Shown here in pieces: positions 7,706 to 15,704 of a stretch of DNA of 64,000 nt. Below the pieces are notes generated by a model. It saw only the letters and a list, made by a program, of their open reading frames with translations. It was not told the DNA's origin and ran no database searches. Made by a program: the position numbers and the translations under genes. The number at the start of each line of letters is the position of its first letter. Within the stretch, counting starts at the first letter, position 1. The DNA is from Nonomuraea fuscirosea (lineage in GTDB: Bacteria; Actinomycetota; Actinomycetes; Streptosporangiales; Streptosporangiaceae), in assembly GCF_003001935.1 (NCBI RefSeq), contig NZ_PVNG01000008.1, positions 124,001 through 188,000 of the forward strand, written 5' to 3'.

Positions 7706-7723
7706 ATGGACCGCTGAGTCCAT
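7706..7723. promoter_or_regulatory. TetR (LmrA-like) operator
   Basis: A perfect inverted repeat, ATGGAC-N6-GTCCAT, lies 1 bp after the SDR stop and just before the TetR gene at 7737. Its size and half-sites resemble operators of LmrA/YxaF-type TetR proteins, consistent with autorepression. Confidence 0.7.
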
Positions 7724-7736
7724 TTTGGGAGGAATG

Positions 7737-8336
7737 ATGCCCACGCTGACCCGCAAGGGCGCCGCGACTAGGCAGCGCATCCTCGACGGCGCGGCCGCCC
7801 ACATCCGCGAGTTCGGCGTGGCCGCCACGACCCTCGACGACGTGCTGAGCAGGACGGCGACCAGCAAGAGCCAGCTGTTCCACTACTTCCCCGGCGGGCG
7901 GGAGGAGTTGCTGCTGGCCGTGGCCCGCTTCGAGGCCGACCGTGTGCTGGAGGACCAGCAGCCCCAGCTCGGCTACCTCACCTCCTGGCAGGCGTGGCGG
8001 GAGTGGCGGGACAAGGTGGTCGAACGTTACCGCCGGCAGGGCCGTCATTGCCCGCTCAACTCGGTCATGTCCTACCTGGGCAACACCACGCCCGCCGCCC
8101 AGGCCGTGGTCTCCGAGCTGATGAGCCGGTGGCAGCGCGAGATCGGCGCCGGCGTACGGCACATGCAGGCCATCGGCGAGATCGCCCCCGGCCTCGACCC
8201 CGACCGCGCGGCGGCGGCCGTGCTGGCCTGCATCCAGGGCGGAGTGCTGATCCAGCTGTCCACCGGCGAGATCACGCACCTGGAGGCCGCGCTCGACATG
8301 GCCATCGCCCACCTCGGGGGCCCGGCCGCAGCCTGA
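7737..8336 (+). CDS. TetR-family repressor, LmrA/YxaF-like
   Basis: 199 residues. The DNA-binding domain reads KGAATRQRILDGAAAHIREF followed by TTLDDVLSRTATSKSQLFHYF. The C-terminal part has RHCPLNSVMSYLG, a feature of the LmrA/YxaF branch. Three starts are stacked (TTG 7725, ATG 7734, ATG 7737); 7737 gives the best spacing from GGGAGG at 7727-7732. An 18-bp perfect inverted repeat sits directly upstream. It is the second repressor next to the SDR at 6865 and could be co-transcribed with it from the SDR promoter, creating feedback between two inputs. Confidence 0.88.
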   Translation: MPTLTRKGAATRQRILDGAAAHIREFGVAATTLDDVLSRTATSKSQLFHYFPGGREELLLAVARFEADRVLEDQQPQLGYLTSWQAWREWRDKVVERYRRQGRHCPLNSVMSYLGNTTPAAQAVVSELMSRWQREIGAGVRHMQAIGEIAPGLDPDRAAAAVLACIQGGVLIQLSTGEITHLEAALDMAIAHLGGPAAA

Positions 8337-8414
8337 GTACGGGGATACTCATGCCCACTCCGCCCCTCGCCCGCATCGTGGGGAACCGGCGTATTCGACG
8401 GTCGAGGAGGTCCC

Positions 8415-10256
8415 ATGATCAGGGACGGGCGCTACGAGGGACAGAGCGGCGACCTCTCGGTCACGCTGCGGGTGGACGCGGACGGCTCGGGCGTGATCAG
8501 CGCGGACGTGTTCCGCACGGAGGGACGGCGCTACCTGGCGTCGGCGCGCACCGCGCCGGGAGCCAAGGTGGCGCTCGACGACGGGAGGTGGCCGGCCGTC
8601 TGGCAGGCGAGCCCCGCGAACAAGACGACGGGCTCGCTGGCCCTGGACTCGGCGGCGGACGGCACGGTGTCGGCCACGTTCGTCCTCGACGCCCCGCTGA
8701 ACGGGCTGCCCGCGCGCACCGGCGTGATCGTCCCCGTCGAGCACGAGGACGACGCGCTGCGCCCGCTCGGCCTGGAGATCGAGCTGGAGCAGGGCGTCCC
8801 CGCGCCGAGCCCGGTGGTCGTCGAGGGCATCGAACGCACGGTCGGCGGCTGCCTGCGCGCCGCGGGCTTCGCGGTCCAGGAGATCGGACGGCAGAGCTCG
8901 ATCCCCGCCGGGATCGCCGGCGCCTGGGACGACTCGCTGCTCTACACCATGCTGAGCGATCTCATGCTCATCACGGGGGACGCCTCGCTCCGGGGCCGGG
9001 CGTGGGAGCTGCACCTGCTCCTGCTGTCGCGGGCGGCCATCCCCGGGCTGGCCGGGGTGATGTTCGACGCCGACGGCCTGCTCCAGCGGCAGGGCGCGGC
9101 CGTCTTCACTGCCGGGTTCGCGGGTGCTGCCAGGGACCAGCGGATCATCAGGACGATCGTCCACGAACTGGGTCACGCGCTCAACCTCGCGCACCGCTTC
9201 GAGCGCGCGGTGGGCCGGGCCGACTCGACCTCGTTCATGAATTACGACTGGCGTTACCTGGGCGGCGGGCACGAGGCGGACTACTGGCGGAACTTCGCGT
9301 TCACCTTCGACGCCGACGAGCTGGCCTTCCTCCGGCACGGGCCGCTGACGTCGCTGATCCCGGGCGGCGAGCCGTTCCACTCCGTGCGGTACTGGGCCGA
9401 CGGCGCCGGCGGGCACTCGCCGTACGCGCCGGAGATCCCGTTCGACGGGTACCGGCTGGCGCTCACCGCCCCCGAGGCCGGGCCGGTCTTCGCCTTCGGG
9501 CAGCCCGTCTTCCTCAAGGTCACCCTGGAGAACAGGACGGCGAAGGAGCTGCGGGTCGAGCGCTGGGTACTGGACCCGAAGGCAGGACCGCTGGAGCTCC
9601 TGGTACGCCGCCGCGGCGCGCCCCAGGACGAGACGGCCGCGTTCACCCCGATCGCCCAGCGGTGCATGGCCGCGATGGACGCCGAAGCCACGCTCACCCT
9701 GCCGCCCGGCGCGTCCCTCAGCAACAACGTCAACCTCACCTTCGGCTCGGCCGGCTTCACCTTCGCCGAACCCGGCGAGTACGACATCACCCCGGTCCTC
9801 GCCATCCCGGGCCGCGACCCGGCGGACGAGCCCGTCCAGTGGCTGGTCTCGGGCGAGCCGCTGCGCGTCCGCGTCGCGCCGCCGCAGGGCCTCGCCGAGG
9901 AACGCGACGCCGAGGTGCTGCGGACGGCGGACGTCGGCGCGTGGTTCGCCCTCGGCGGCAGCGACGCGCTCGGCTCGGCGAGGCAGGCCCTTGCGGAGGT
10001 ACGCGAGCGCCGCCAGGCGGAGGCGGGGACGGGGGACCCGGTCGTCGCGGCGATCACGCGGACCGCCGCGCTCGACGCCGCCCGGCCCTCGATCCGGTTC
10101 ACCGACGGGGAGTTCGTCCGCCACGACGGCGACCCGGAGCAGGCCGCGCGGCTGCTCGACGGCCTGGGCGCGGAGGCGTTGCGCACCTTCGACCCCTACA
10201 CCGCCCAGCAGACGGCCGCCCTCGCCGACCGCTACCGCGACGCGGCGGAGCGGTAG
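8415..10256 (+). CDS. Metzincin-like zinc metalloprotease, no export signal
   Basis: A 613-residue protein that I cannot assign to a named family. A full metzincin zinc site HELGHALNLAH lies at residues 250-260, followed by SFMNYDWR with Met275 positioned as a Met-turn. Residues 1-130 are beta-rich with no signal peptide or membrane helix, so the protein appears cytoplasmic, which is unusual for a metzincin. The C-terminal half (about 340-500) looks like an Ig/beta-sandwich (YRLALTAPEAGPVFAFGQPVF, then VTLENRTAKELRV), and the last 100 residues are helical. GAGGAGG precedes the ATG. It faces the MFS gene convergently with an 11-bp gap. Substrate and trigger are unknown. Confidence 0.7.
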   Translation: MIRDGRYEGQSGDLSVTLRVDADGSGVISADVFRTEGRRYLASARTAPGAKVALDDGRWPAVWQASPANKTTGSLALDSAADGTVSATFVLDAPLNGLPARTGVIVPVEHEDDALRPLGLEIELEQGVPAPSPVVVEGIERTVGGCLRAAGFAVQEIGRQSSIPAGIAGAWDDSLLYTMLSDLMLITGDASLRGRAWELHLLLLSRAAIPGLAGVMFDADGLLQRQGAAVFTAGFAGAARDQRIIRTIVHELGHALNLAHRFERAVGRADSTSFMNYDWRYLGGGHEADYWRNFAFTFDADELAFLRHGPLTSLIPGGEPFHSVRYWADGAGGHSPYAPEIPFDGYRLALTAPEAGPVFAFGQPVFLKVTLENRTAKELRVERWVLDPKAGPLELLVRRRGAPQDETAAFTPIAQRCMAAMDAEATLTLPPGASLSNNVNLTFGSAGFTFAEPGEYDITPVLAIPGRDPADEPVQWLVSGEPLRVRVAPPQGLAEERDAEVLRTADVGAWFALGGSDALGSARQALAEVRERRQAEAGTGDPVVAAITRTAALDAARPSIRFTDGEFVRHDGDPEQAARLLDGLGAEALRTFDPYTAQQTAALADRYRDAAER

Positions 10257-10266
10257 CGCCCTCGCG

Positions 10267-11547
10267 TCATCGTTCAGGAGACCGCGCCGCCGGCGCCGTG
10301 CCGGCGGCGCTCCTGTCGAGCAGGGGCCTGATCAACGTGAGCTGGGCGGCGGCCAGCAGCAGACAGGTGCACGCCAGGGCGCTCCACAGCCCCACCGGTC
10401 CGGCGCGGTCGAGCAGCTGGGTGCTGCACAGCGGGGCCACGACGGTGGCGATGCCCCAGGAGGTGCCGAAGACCGACAGGTAGCGGCCGCGGGCGTGCTC
10501 GGGCGCGATGTCGGCCACCAGCGCGTAGCTGCGCCCGAACATCAGCACGTCCCCGACGCTCCAGACCACGGTGGCGGCGAGATGCCCGGGCAGGCCGTCC
10601 GCGACGGCGTAACCGGCGAGGCCGGCGGCGAGCAGCAGGTAGCCGCAGGCCATCGCCGCGTGGTGGGACAGCGTCGTCGCCGTCCGGCGCAGCAGCGGCT
10701 GGCAGAGCACCATGACGACGGCCGAGAGCGTCGACAGCAGCCCGGCGTCGGCGGCCTCCAGACCGCGCCGGGTGAGCGCCAGCGGCAGCGCCATCATGAC
10801 CTGCATGTAGATCAGCGCGAAGAACGTCCCGGACGCCAGCAGCACCAGCAGCGACCGATCCCGCCACACCGCCCGGGCCTCCGCCCCTGCGACCTCGGCC
10901 CTGAACGGGGCGAAGACCCGCCGGACGAGCCGCTGAGCGGGGCGGTCCGCGGGCCGGTCCACCGGCAGGTCGGCGGCTCGCCGGGCGGGGGAGTCGGCGG
11001 GCAGGACGAGGCGGATGACGACGGCGCAGGCCAGGCAGGTGACGGCGTCCACGACGAAGAGCCAGCGCAGGTCCCATCGCCCCAGCCCGGCCGCGATCAG
11101 CCCGGCTCCCATGCCGCCCACCGCCAGGGCGGTGTTGAACAGGCTGAACGCCTGCGCCCGCCGCTCCGGCCGTACGGCGTCGGCGACCATCGCCTGGGAC
11201 GGCGGCTCGTAGATCTCGAAGGCCAGCCCGAGCAGGACGGCGAACACGGCCACCATCGCCACGGACCCGGACATCGCGATGCCCGCCTGCGCCAGCGCGC
11301 AGCCGGTCAGCCCGGCTACGATCGTGCGGCGCCGGCCGAAGCGGTCGGCCAGGACGCCGCCGAGCAGGCGGGACGGGATGGTGGCCAGGCCGAAGGCGGC
11401 GGAGATCAGGCCGGCGGTCACCGTGTCCGCGCCGAAGCCGGCGGTGACCAGCACGGTGAGGAACGCCATGGAGAAGGCGCCCAGCCGGTTGATCGCCCGG
11501 GCCAGGACGAGCCACCACACGGTACGCGGGAGGCCCAGGACGGGCAT
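10267..11547 (-). CDS. MFS transporter
   Basis: Twelve-helix major facilitator of 426 residues. The A-motif between helices 2 and 3 is GGVLADRFGRRRTI, and a charged loop (about residues 190-225, rich in RPADRPAQR) separates the two halves. Helix 5 contains AVGGMGAGLIAAGLG, like the motif C of drug/H+ antiporters, so export is the likely direction. The ATG at 11547 lies 62 bp from the divergent CGNR gene, with an inverted repeat between. It may export a compound sensed by that neighbour. The substrate is unknown. Confidence 0.88.
   Translation of the reverse strand: MPVLGLPRTVWWLVLARAINRLGAFSMAFLTVLVTAGFGADTVTAGLISAAFGLATIPSRLLGGVLADRFGRRRTIVAGLTGCALAQAGIAMSGSVAMVAVFAVLLGLAFEIYEPPSQAMVADAVRPERRAQAFSLFNTALAVGGMGAGLIAAGLGRWDLRWLFVVDAVTCLACAVVIRLVLPADSPARRAADLPVDRPADRPAQRLVRRVFAPFRAEVAGAEARAVWRDRSLLVLLASGTFFALIYMQVMMALPLALTRRGLEAADAGLLSTLSAVVMVLCQPLLRRTATTLSHHAAMACGYLLLAAGLAGYAVADGLPGHLAATVVWSVGDVLMFGRSYALVADIAPEHARGRYLSVFGTSWGIATVVAPLCSTQLLDRAGPVGLWSALACTCLLLAAAQLTLIRPLLDRSAAGTAPAARSPER
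10284..10310. terminator. Strong GC hairpin in the 3' end of the MFS gene
   Basis: An 11-bp perfect stem (GCGCCGCCGGC with GCCGGCGGCGC) and 5-nt loop lie inside the last codons of the MFS gene, just beyond the stop of the convergent metalloprotease gene. It could end the metalloprotease transcript; it has no T-tract. Confidence 0.45.
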
Positions 11548-11560
11548 GCGTGCTCCTTAC

Positions 11561-11590
11561 GTGACCAACGAAACTGCTATCGTCGGTCAC
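11561..11590. promoter_or_regulatory. Inverted repeat in the MFS/CGNR divergent promoter
   Basis: GTGACCAACG (11561-11570) and CGTCGGTCAC (11581-11590) are inverted copies matching at 9 of 10 positions around a 10-bp spacer. A further GTGACCAGTCA at 11610 repeats the half-site at the CGNR start codon. It is likely an operator for the CGNR protein or an unlinked regulator. Confidence 0.55.
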
Positions 11591-11609
11591 GGACACTACG
11601 ACGCTAGGA

Positions 11610-12194
11610 GTGACCAGTCAAGTGATGTTCGATAGTCACGTGGCGATCCTGCTCGACACCGCCGCCGCGCTCGTGAACGTGCTGACCGACGGCGGCGACC
11701 GGGGCAGGCCGTACACGGCGCCCAGGGCGGACGCGCTGCCCGAGGCGATCGGCGCCGTGCTGCCGGGGGAGCCGGCGGTCTCCATGGAGGAGGCCCTCTA
11801 CCTGGCCGGCACCACGCTCAAGGTCCGGCGCGTCTTCGAGGCCATGGACGGCGGGCGCGACGACGAGGCGGCCGGGATCGTCAACGCGCTCGTCATCAGC
11901 ACGGGTGCCCGCCCCCAGCTCAACCGGGTGCCGGGCGAGCCCTGGCAGATGCACTTCCACGGGGCCGACGACACGCTGTCTGTGGGGTGGAGCGCGGGCT
12001 TCGCCTCCGCGCTGACGCTGGCCATCGGCAGCGACCTCGGCGGGCGGCTCGGTGTGTGCCAGGCCAAGGGGTGCGACCGTGTGTACGTGGACGCTTCCCG
12101 CAACGCGGTGCGCCAGTTCTGCTCCCGCTCCTGCCAGAGCCGGACGAAGGCGGCCGCCTTCCGCGCCCGCTCCGCCGCCCGCCCACCGGCTTGA
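11610..12194 (+). CDS. CGNR zinc-finger protein
   Basis: 194 residues. The C-terminus holds the CGNR-type zinc finger: CQAKGCDRVYVD followed by FCSRSCQSRTKAAAFRAR, with four cysteines for one zinc ion and a basic helix. The CGNR tetrad itself is replaced by RNAVRQ in this copy. The N-terminal ~130 residues match the ABATE-type ligand-binding region of actinobacterial regulators. The start is uncertain: GTG 11610 has AGGAG immediately before it with almost no spacing, while ATG 11625 leaves too long a gap. It is divergent from the MFS exporter, suggesting that it regulates it. The stop lies in the first copy of a 42-bp duplication. Confidence 0.8.
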   Translation: MTSQVMFDSHVAILLDTAAALVNVLTDGGDRGRPYTAPRADALPEAIGAVLPGEPAVSMEEALYLAGTTLKVRRVFEAMDGGRDDEAAGIVNALVISTGARPQLNRVPGEPWQMHFHGADDTLSVGWSAGFASALTLAIGSDLGGRLGVCQAKGCDRVYVDASRNAVRQFCSRSCQSRTKAAAFRARSAARPPA

Positions 12195-12242
12195 GCAGCC
12201 TCCCGCGCCCGCTCCGCCGCCCGCCCATCGGCTTGAGCAGCC
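12161..12242. repeat. Tandem 42-bp duplication at the CGNR stop codon
   Basis: The segment beginning CCGCGCCCGCTCCGCCGCCC at 12161 recurs at 12203 with one C/T difference over 40 bp. The first copy encodes the C-terminus and stop of the CGNR protein; the second is an untranslated duplicate. It resembles replication slippage. Confidence 0.85.
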
Positions 12243-12335
12243 CCCGACCTGATGCGCCCCGGTGTGCCGCCTGACCTGACGCGCCCGTCTTCGCCGTTGT
12301 TGGTTCCGGGCGGAGATGGACGAGAGAATTCCCTC

Positions 12336-14420
12336 ATGTCGCTGTACGCACCGCTCAAACCAGAGGACCCCAGGCGGCTCGCGGACTACGAGCTTCTGGG
12401 CAGGCTGGGAGAGGGCGGACAGGGCGTCGTGTACCTGGCGGCGTCCGAGTCGGACCAGCAGGTGGCGATCAAGTTATTGCGCCCCGAGGTCTCGTTCGAT
12501 CCGGACATCGTCCAGCGTTTCCTGCGTGAGGCGCGGGTGGCCGAGCGGGTGGCCGCGTTCTGCACCGCCCAGGTCCTGAGCACAGGCGTCGAGGCCGGCC
12601 GGCCGTACATCGTCAGCGAGTACATCGAGGGCCCGTCGCTGCGGCAGGTGATCGAGAAGGACGGGCCGAGGACCGGGGGCGGTCTGCACCGGCTGGCCGT
12701 CAGCACCCTCACCGCCCTCGCGGCCATCCACCAGGCCGGCATCGTGCACCGCGACTTCAAGCCGTCCAACGTGATCATCGCCCCCGACGGGCCGAGGGTG
12801 GTCGACTTCGGTATCGCCCGCGCCCTCGACGCCACGTCGACGCTCACCTCGTCCGTGATGGGGACGCCCGCGTACATGTCGCCTGAGCAGTTCCTCGGGC
12901 AGCCGGTGGAACCGGCGGCCGACCTGTTCTCCTGGGCCTCCACCATGGTCTACGCCGCCACCGGGCGGCCGCCGTTCGGCGACGACAGCGTGCCGGCCGT
13001 GCTGGCCAGGGTCCTGTACAACCCGCCGGAGGTGCCCGGCTTCGACAGCCCGCTGCGCGAGGTGGTGATCGACTGCCTGAACAAGGATCCCGCCCGCCGG
13101 CCCACCCTCGACCAGGCGACCCGTCGCCTGCTCCAGGGCCCGGCCGCGGCCTCCGGGCCCGCGCGGGCGGGTCGCGCCTCCGTGCCGGGCCCGGCGAGCA
13201 CCGCGGCGCCCGCCTCCGGCCGGCCGTCGTCCACCTCCCCACCGCCCGCTTCCCCGTCGTTCGCCCCGCCGTCGTCGGCGTCGTCGGTATCGTCGCCGGA
13301 CACCTTGCCGCCGTCCGCCTCGCCCCCGTTCGTCCTTCCGCAGGCCGCCTCGACGCCGGCCGGTTCGACGCCGTCCACGTCGCTGTCGTCGTTGTGGCAC
13401 GCCACCGCCTGGCGCCGGCGCAGGAAGAGCGTGCTCGCCGCGCTGTCCGCGGCGGCCCTGGTCACGATCGGCGTGACCGTGCCCTGGGGCCGGCTGGGCG
13501 CGACGAACGCCTCGTCCACGCCCCCGCCGGCGCGACCGTCCGCCTCGGCGCATCTTCCCTCCGCGCGGCCCCTGCCGGGCACGAAGACCACCGTGTACGA
13601 CTACCCGGACCAGCCCATCGCGCTCACCAGCTACCAGCTGGACGTCACCGACGACGACGTCAGGGTCTACCTGCCGACGACGTCCGGCCTCTTCGATTAC
13701 CACTCCGAACTCATCGAGGGTCTCGTCTCGCCCGACGGCCGTTACGTGGCGACCAGGAAGTCCACGTACGAGGACGACGGCTACGACTCGGTCACCGTCA
13801 TGGAGCGGAGCACCGGGCACAGGTTCACCCTCAAGAGCGTGAAGGAACCGCAGGTGGGGACGATGGTGGGGTGGTCGCGCGACAGCTCGCGCATCCTGCT
13901 CAACCTGAGCCGCACCAAGAACGACGAGACGCGCTACTCCGGATTCGCCATCATCGACGTCGCGAAGAAGACCATCAAGAAGGTCCAGCCGACCGACGAG
14001 TACACCGCCACCTCGGCCTTCACCTGGGACGACAAGGACCGGGGCGTGGTGAACGAGCGCAAGGGGGTGATCCGCTTCTTCGACGAGAACGGGAACATGG
14101 ACCACGCCCTGCTCGGCGTCGGCGCCCGCACCGAGAAGATCTGGGACGACTTCTCACCCTCCGGCGCTCTCGTGCTCACCGACTGCCCGAGCGGCGGCTA
14201 CTGCGTCTCGGACGTCGTGACCGGGAAGACCGCGCACCAGTTCAGGACCGAGTGCGAAGACCTCCTCGGCTGGTACGACGACGCCCACCTCTACTGCTAC
14301 GCGAAGGTGGCGCAGAAGGGGACGATCCAGGTCATCGACTTCACGGGGAAGTTCGTCCGCAAGCTCGCGGACACCGACGACTACCCCCGGCTCACGTTGA
14401 CGTACACCCAGAAGACGTGA
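12336..14420 (+). CDS. PknB-like Ser/Thr kinase with extracellular propeller-like domain
   Basis: Transmembrane protein kinase of 694 residues. The kinase domain covers about 18-270: Gly-rich loop GEGGQG (25-30), Lys46, HRD at 138-140 with Lys142 and Asn145, DFG at 157-159, and GTPAYMSPEQ. A Pro/Ser/Ala-rich juxtamembrane linker (about 285-365) precedes one membrane helix (VLAALSAAALVTIGVTV). The extracellular part (about 410-694) contains repeated beta segments (SPDGRYVATRKS, GWSRDSSRILLNLS) like a WD40/TolB propeller and probably senses a ligand. All catalytic residues are intact. The ATG at 12336 is chosen over an upstream in-frame start because GAGAG lies before it and the kinase fold begins there. 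It may phosphorylate FHA proteins such as that at 21573; this is speculative. Confidence 0.92.
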   Translation: MSLYAPLKPEDPRRLADYELLGRLGEGGQGVVYLAASESDQQVAIKLLRPEVSFDPDIVQRFLREARVAERVAAFCTAQVLSTGVEAGRPYIVSEYIEGPSLRQVIEKDGPRTGGGLHRLAVSTLTALAAIHQAGIVHRDFKPSNVIIAPDGPRVVDFGIARALDATSTLTSSVMGTPAYMSPEQFLGQPVEPAADLFSWASTMVYAATGRPPFGDDSVPAVLARVLYNPPEVPGFDSPLREVVIDCLNKDPARRPTLDQATRRLLQGPAAASGPARAGRASVPGPASTAAPASGRPSSTSPPPASPSFAPPSSASSVSSPDTLPPSASPPFVLPQAASTPAGSTPSTSLSSLWHATAWRRRRKSVLAALSAAALVTIGVTVPWGRLGATNASSTPPPARPSASAHLPSARPLPGTKTTVYDYPDQPIALTSYQLDVTDDDVRVYLPTTSGLFDYHSELIEGLVSPDGRYVATRKSTYEDDGYDSVTVMERSTGHRFTLKSVKEPQVGTMVGWSRDSSRILLNLSRTKNDETRYSGFAIIDVAKKTIKKVQPTDEYTATSAFTWDDKDRGVVNERKGVIRFFDENGNMDHALLGVGARTEKIWDDFSPSGALVLTDCPSGGYCVSDVVTGKTAHQFRTECEDLLGWYDDAHLYCYAKVAQKGTIQVIDFTGKFVRKLADTDDYPRLTLTYTQKT

Positions 14421-14444
14421 GCCGGAGGTCCGAACCCGCTGCCG

Positions 14445-15578
14445 TCAGGACTCCTCGGCCAGACCCAGGTACATCACCTTCGGGTTCGACGGGTTGAACG
14501 CGATCGAGGTGACCCGGTCGTAGGGGTTGTGGTTGGTGGTGACCCGCCCGCGCAGCGCGTCGTACCGGTAGAGGTCGGTGCCGAGGTCGGACCAGCCGGT
14601 GCCCCACGCGAAGTAGAGCACCAGCGGGTTCTTCGGATGGGCGGCGAGCAGCGGGCCGTTGGGCAGGGTGATCCCGTCGCCCTGGTCGACGACCGGGGTG
14701 AAGTGGTGACCGCCGTCGAAGGAGCGGTAGATGTGCCGGCCGTCGGACGGCACGTGCTCGTCCTTCTCCGCCAGATTCAGGCCCATCGCGTACACGACGT
14801 TCGGCGCGGCGGGCGAGATGGTCGCGCTGAACACGTTGACCCGGGTGCCGGTCCTGCTCAGGCCGGTGGCGGCGCGCCAGGTCCGCCCGCCGTCGTAGGT
14901 CACGCGGGCGCCCTCGGTCGCCACGCCCAGCACCACGTGGTTCAGGTTGTACGGGTCGAACGCCGCCGTGTAGATCATCAGCAGCTCGGTCTCAGGGAAG
15001 GCGGGCTTGCCCACGGGCTTCCAGGTCTGCCCGCCGTCACGCGATTCGCGCAGCTGCCCGTCGCCGTCCGCCACCCGCAGCCGGTCGCCGCGCAGCGGGT
15101 CGACGCCGAGCCCGGCGACGTCCTCGGCCGGTGCGGTGAGCGGCGTGATGCCGTTGGGCGTGACCAGCGACAGGTGGCCGTTCTGGTCCCAGGCGTAGGC
15201 CCGGCCGCCGCGGGCCGCCGTCAGCGTGAGGTTGGCGCCGTTCACCTGGCCCACCTGCGTCCAGCTGCAACCGGCGTCCTTCGAGGTCAGCAGCACGTTG
15301 TTGGACAGGGCCAGCAAGTGGTCGGGACGGTCGAGCGCGACGAGGCCACGGGTGTAGACGACGGGCTTCGGCGCCTGGCTGGTCGGCGTGAGCGTCCTGC
15401 CCTCGTCACGGGTGAAGGTCACCGTCCCGTCGCCGGTGACCGTCTCGCAGCCCGGCTGGTGCCAGCGGCCGAAACCGTCAAGGCCGGCCGCCGCCGGGTC
15501 GTCGGCGGCCACGGCCGGCGTCGCCGCCGACAGGACCGCGAACGCGGCCGCGACTCCCAAGGTGATCATCTTTCGCAC
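14445..15578 (-). CDS. Secreted BNR/Asp-box beta-propeller protein
   Basis: 377 residues with a signal peptide (RKMITLGVAAAFAVLSAATPAVA). At least four Asp-box motifs (Ser-x-Asp-x-Gly-x-Thr-Trp type) are visible: TSKDAGCSWTQV, SRDGGQTWKPVG, TYDGGRTWRAAT and SFDGGHHFTPVV. These define a sialidase/sortilin-like propeller, but none of the catalytic arginines of sialidases is recognisable, so it is more likely a binding or scaffold protein. Start: GTG 15578 has GGAGG 5 nt upstream; the ATG four codons earlier has no ribosome site, and the next ATG (15569) is too far from it. It is divergent from the regulator at 15705. Confidence 0.78.
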   Translation of the reverse strand: MRKMITLGVAAAFAVLSAATPAVAADDPAAAGLDGFGRWHQPGCETVTGDGTVTFTRDEGRTLTPTSQAPKPVVYTRGLVALDRPDHLLALSNNVLLTSKDAGCSWTQVGQVNGANLTLTAARGGRAYAWDQNGHLSLVTPNGITPLTAPAEDVAGLGVDPLRGDRLRVADGDGQLRESRDGGQTWKPVGKPAFPETELLMIYTAAFDPYNLNHVVLGVATEGARVTYDGGRTWRAATGLSRTGTRVNVFSATISPAAPNVVYAMGLNLAEKDEHVPSDGRHIYRSFDGGHHFTPVVDQGDGITLPNGPLLAAHPKNPLVLYFAWGTGWSDLGTDLYRYDALRGRVTTNHNPYDRVTSIAFNPSNPKVMYLGLAEES

Positions 15579-15704
15579 GACTGCCTCCATGACAGGCTCA
15601 AACGGGAACATCCCGTCGTCCGTCCTACCGGGCGGAGAATCGCCTAGGCTAGGCAAAGCACTGGCAGATTTGTGACATTTCATGAAGAGGACACAGCGAC
15701 GACG

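Noticed and set aside
6187..8336. Considered as one operon
   Set aside because: The first gene is on the opposite strand to the other two, and a clear divergent promoter region separates them.
12474..14105. A 543-codon minus-strand frame antisense to the kinase gene
   Set aside because: The sense strand encodes a complete kinase; the antisense product is Arg/Gly-rich without domains.
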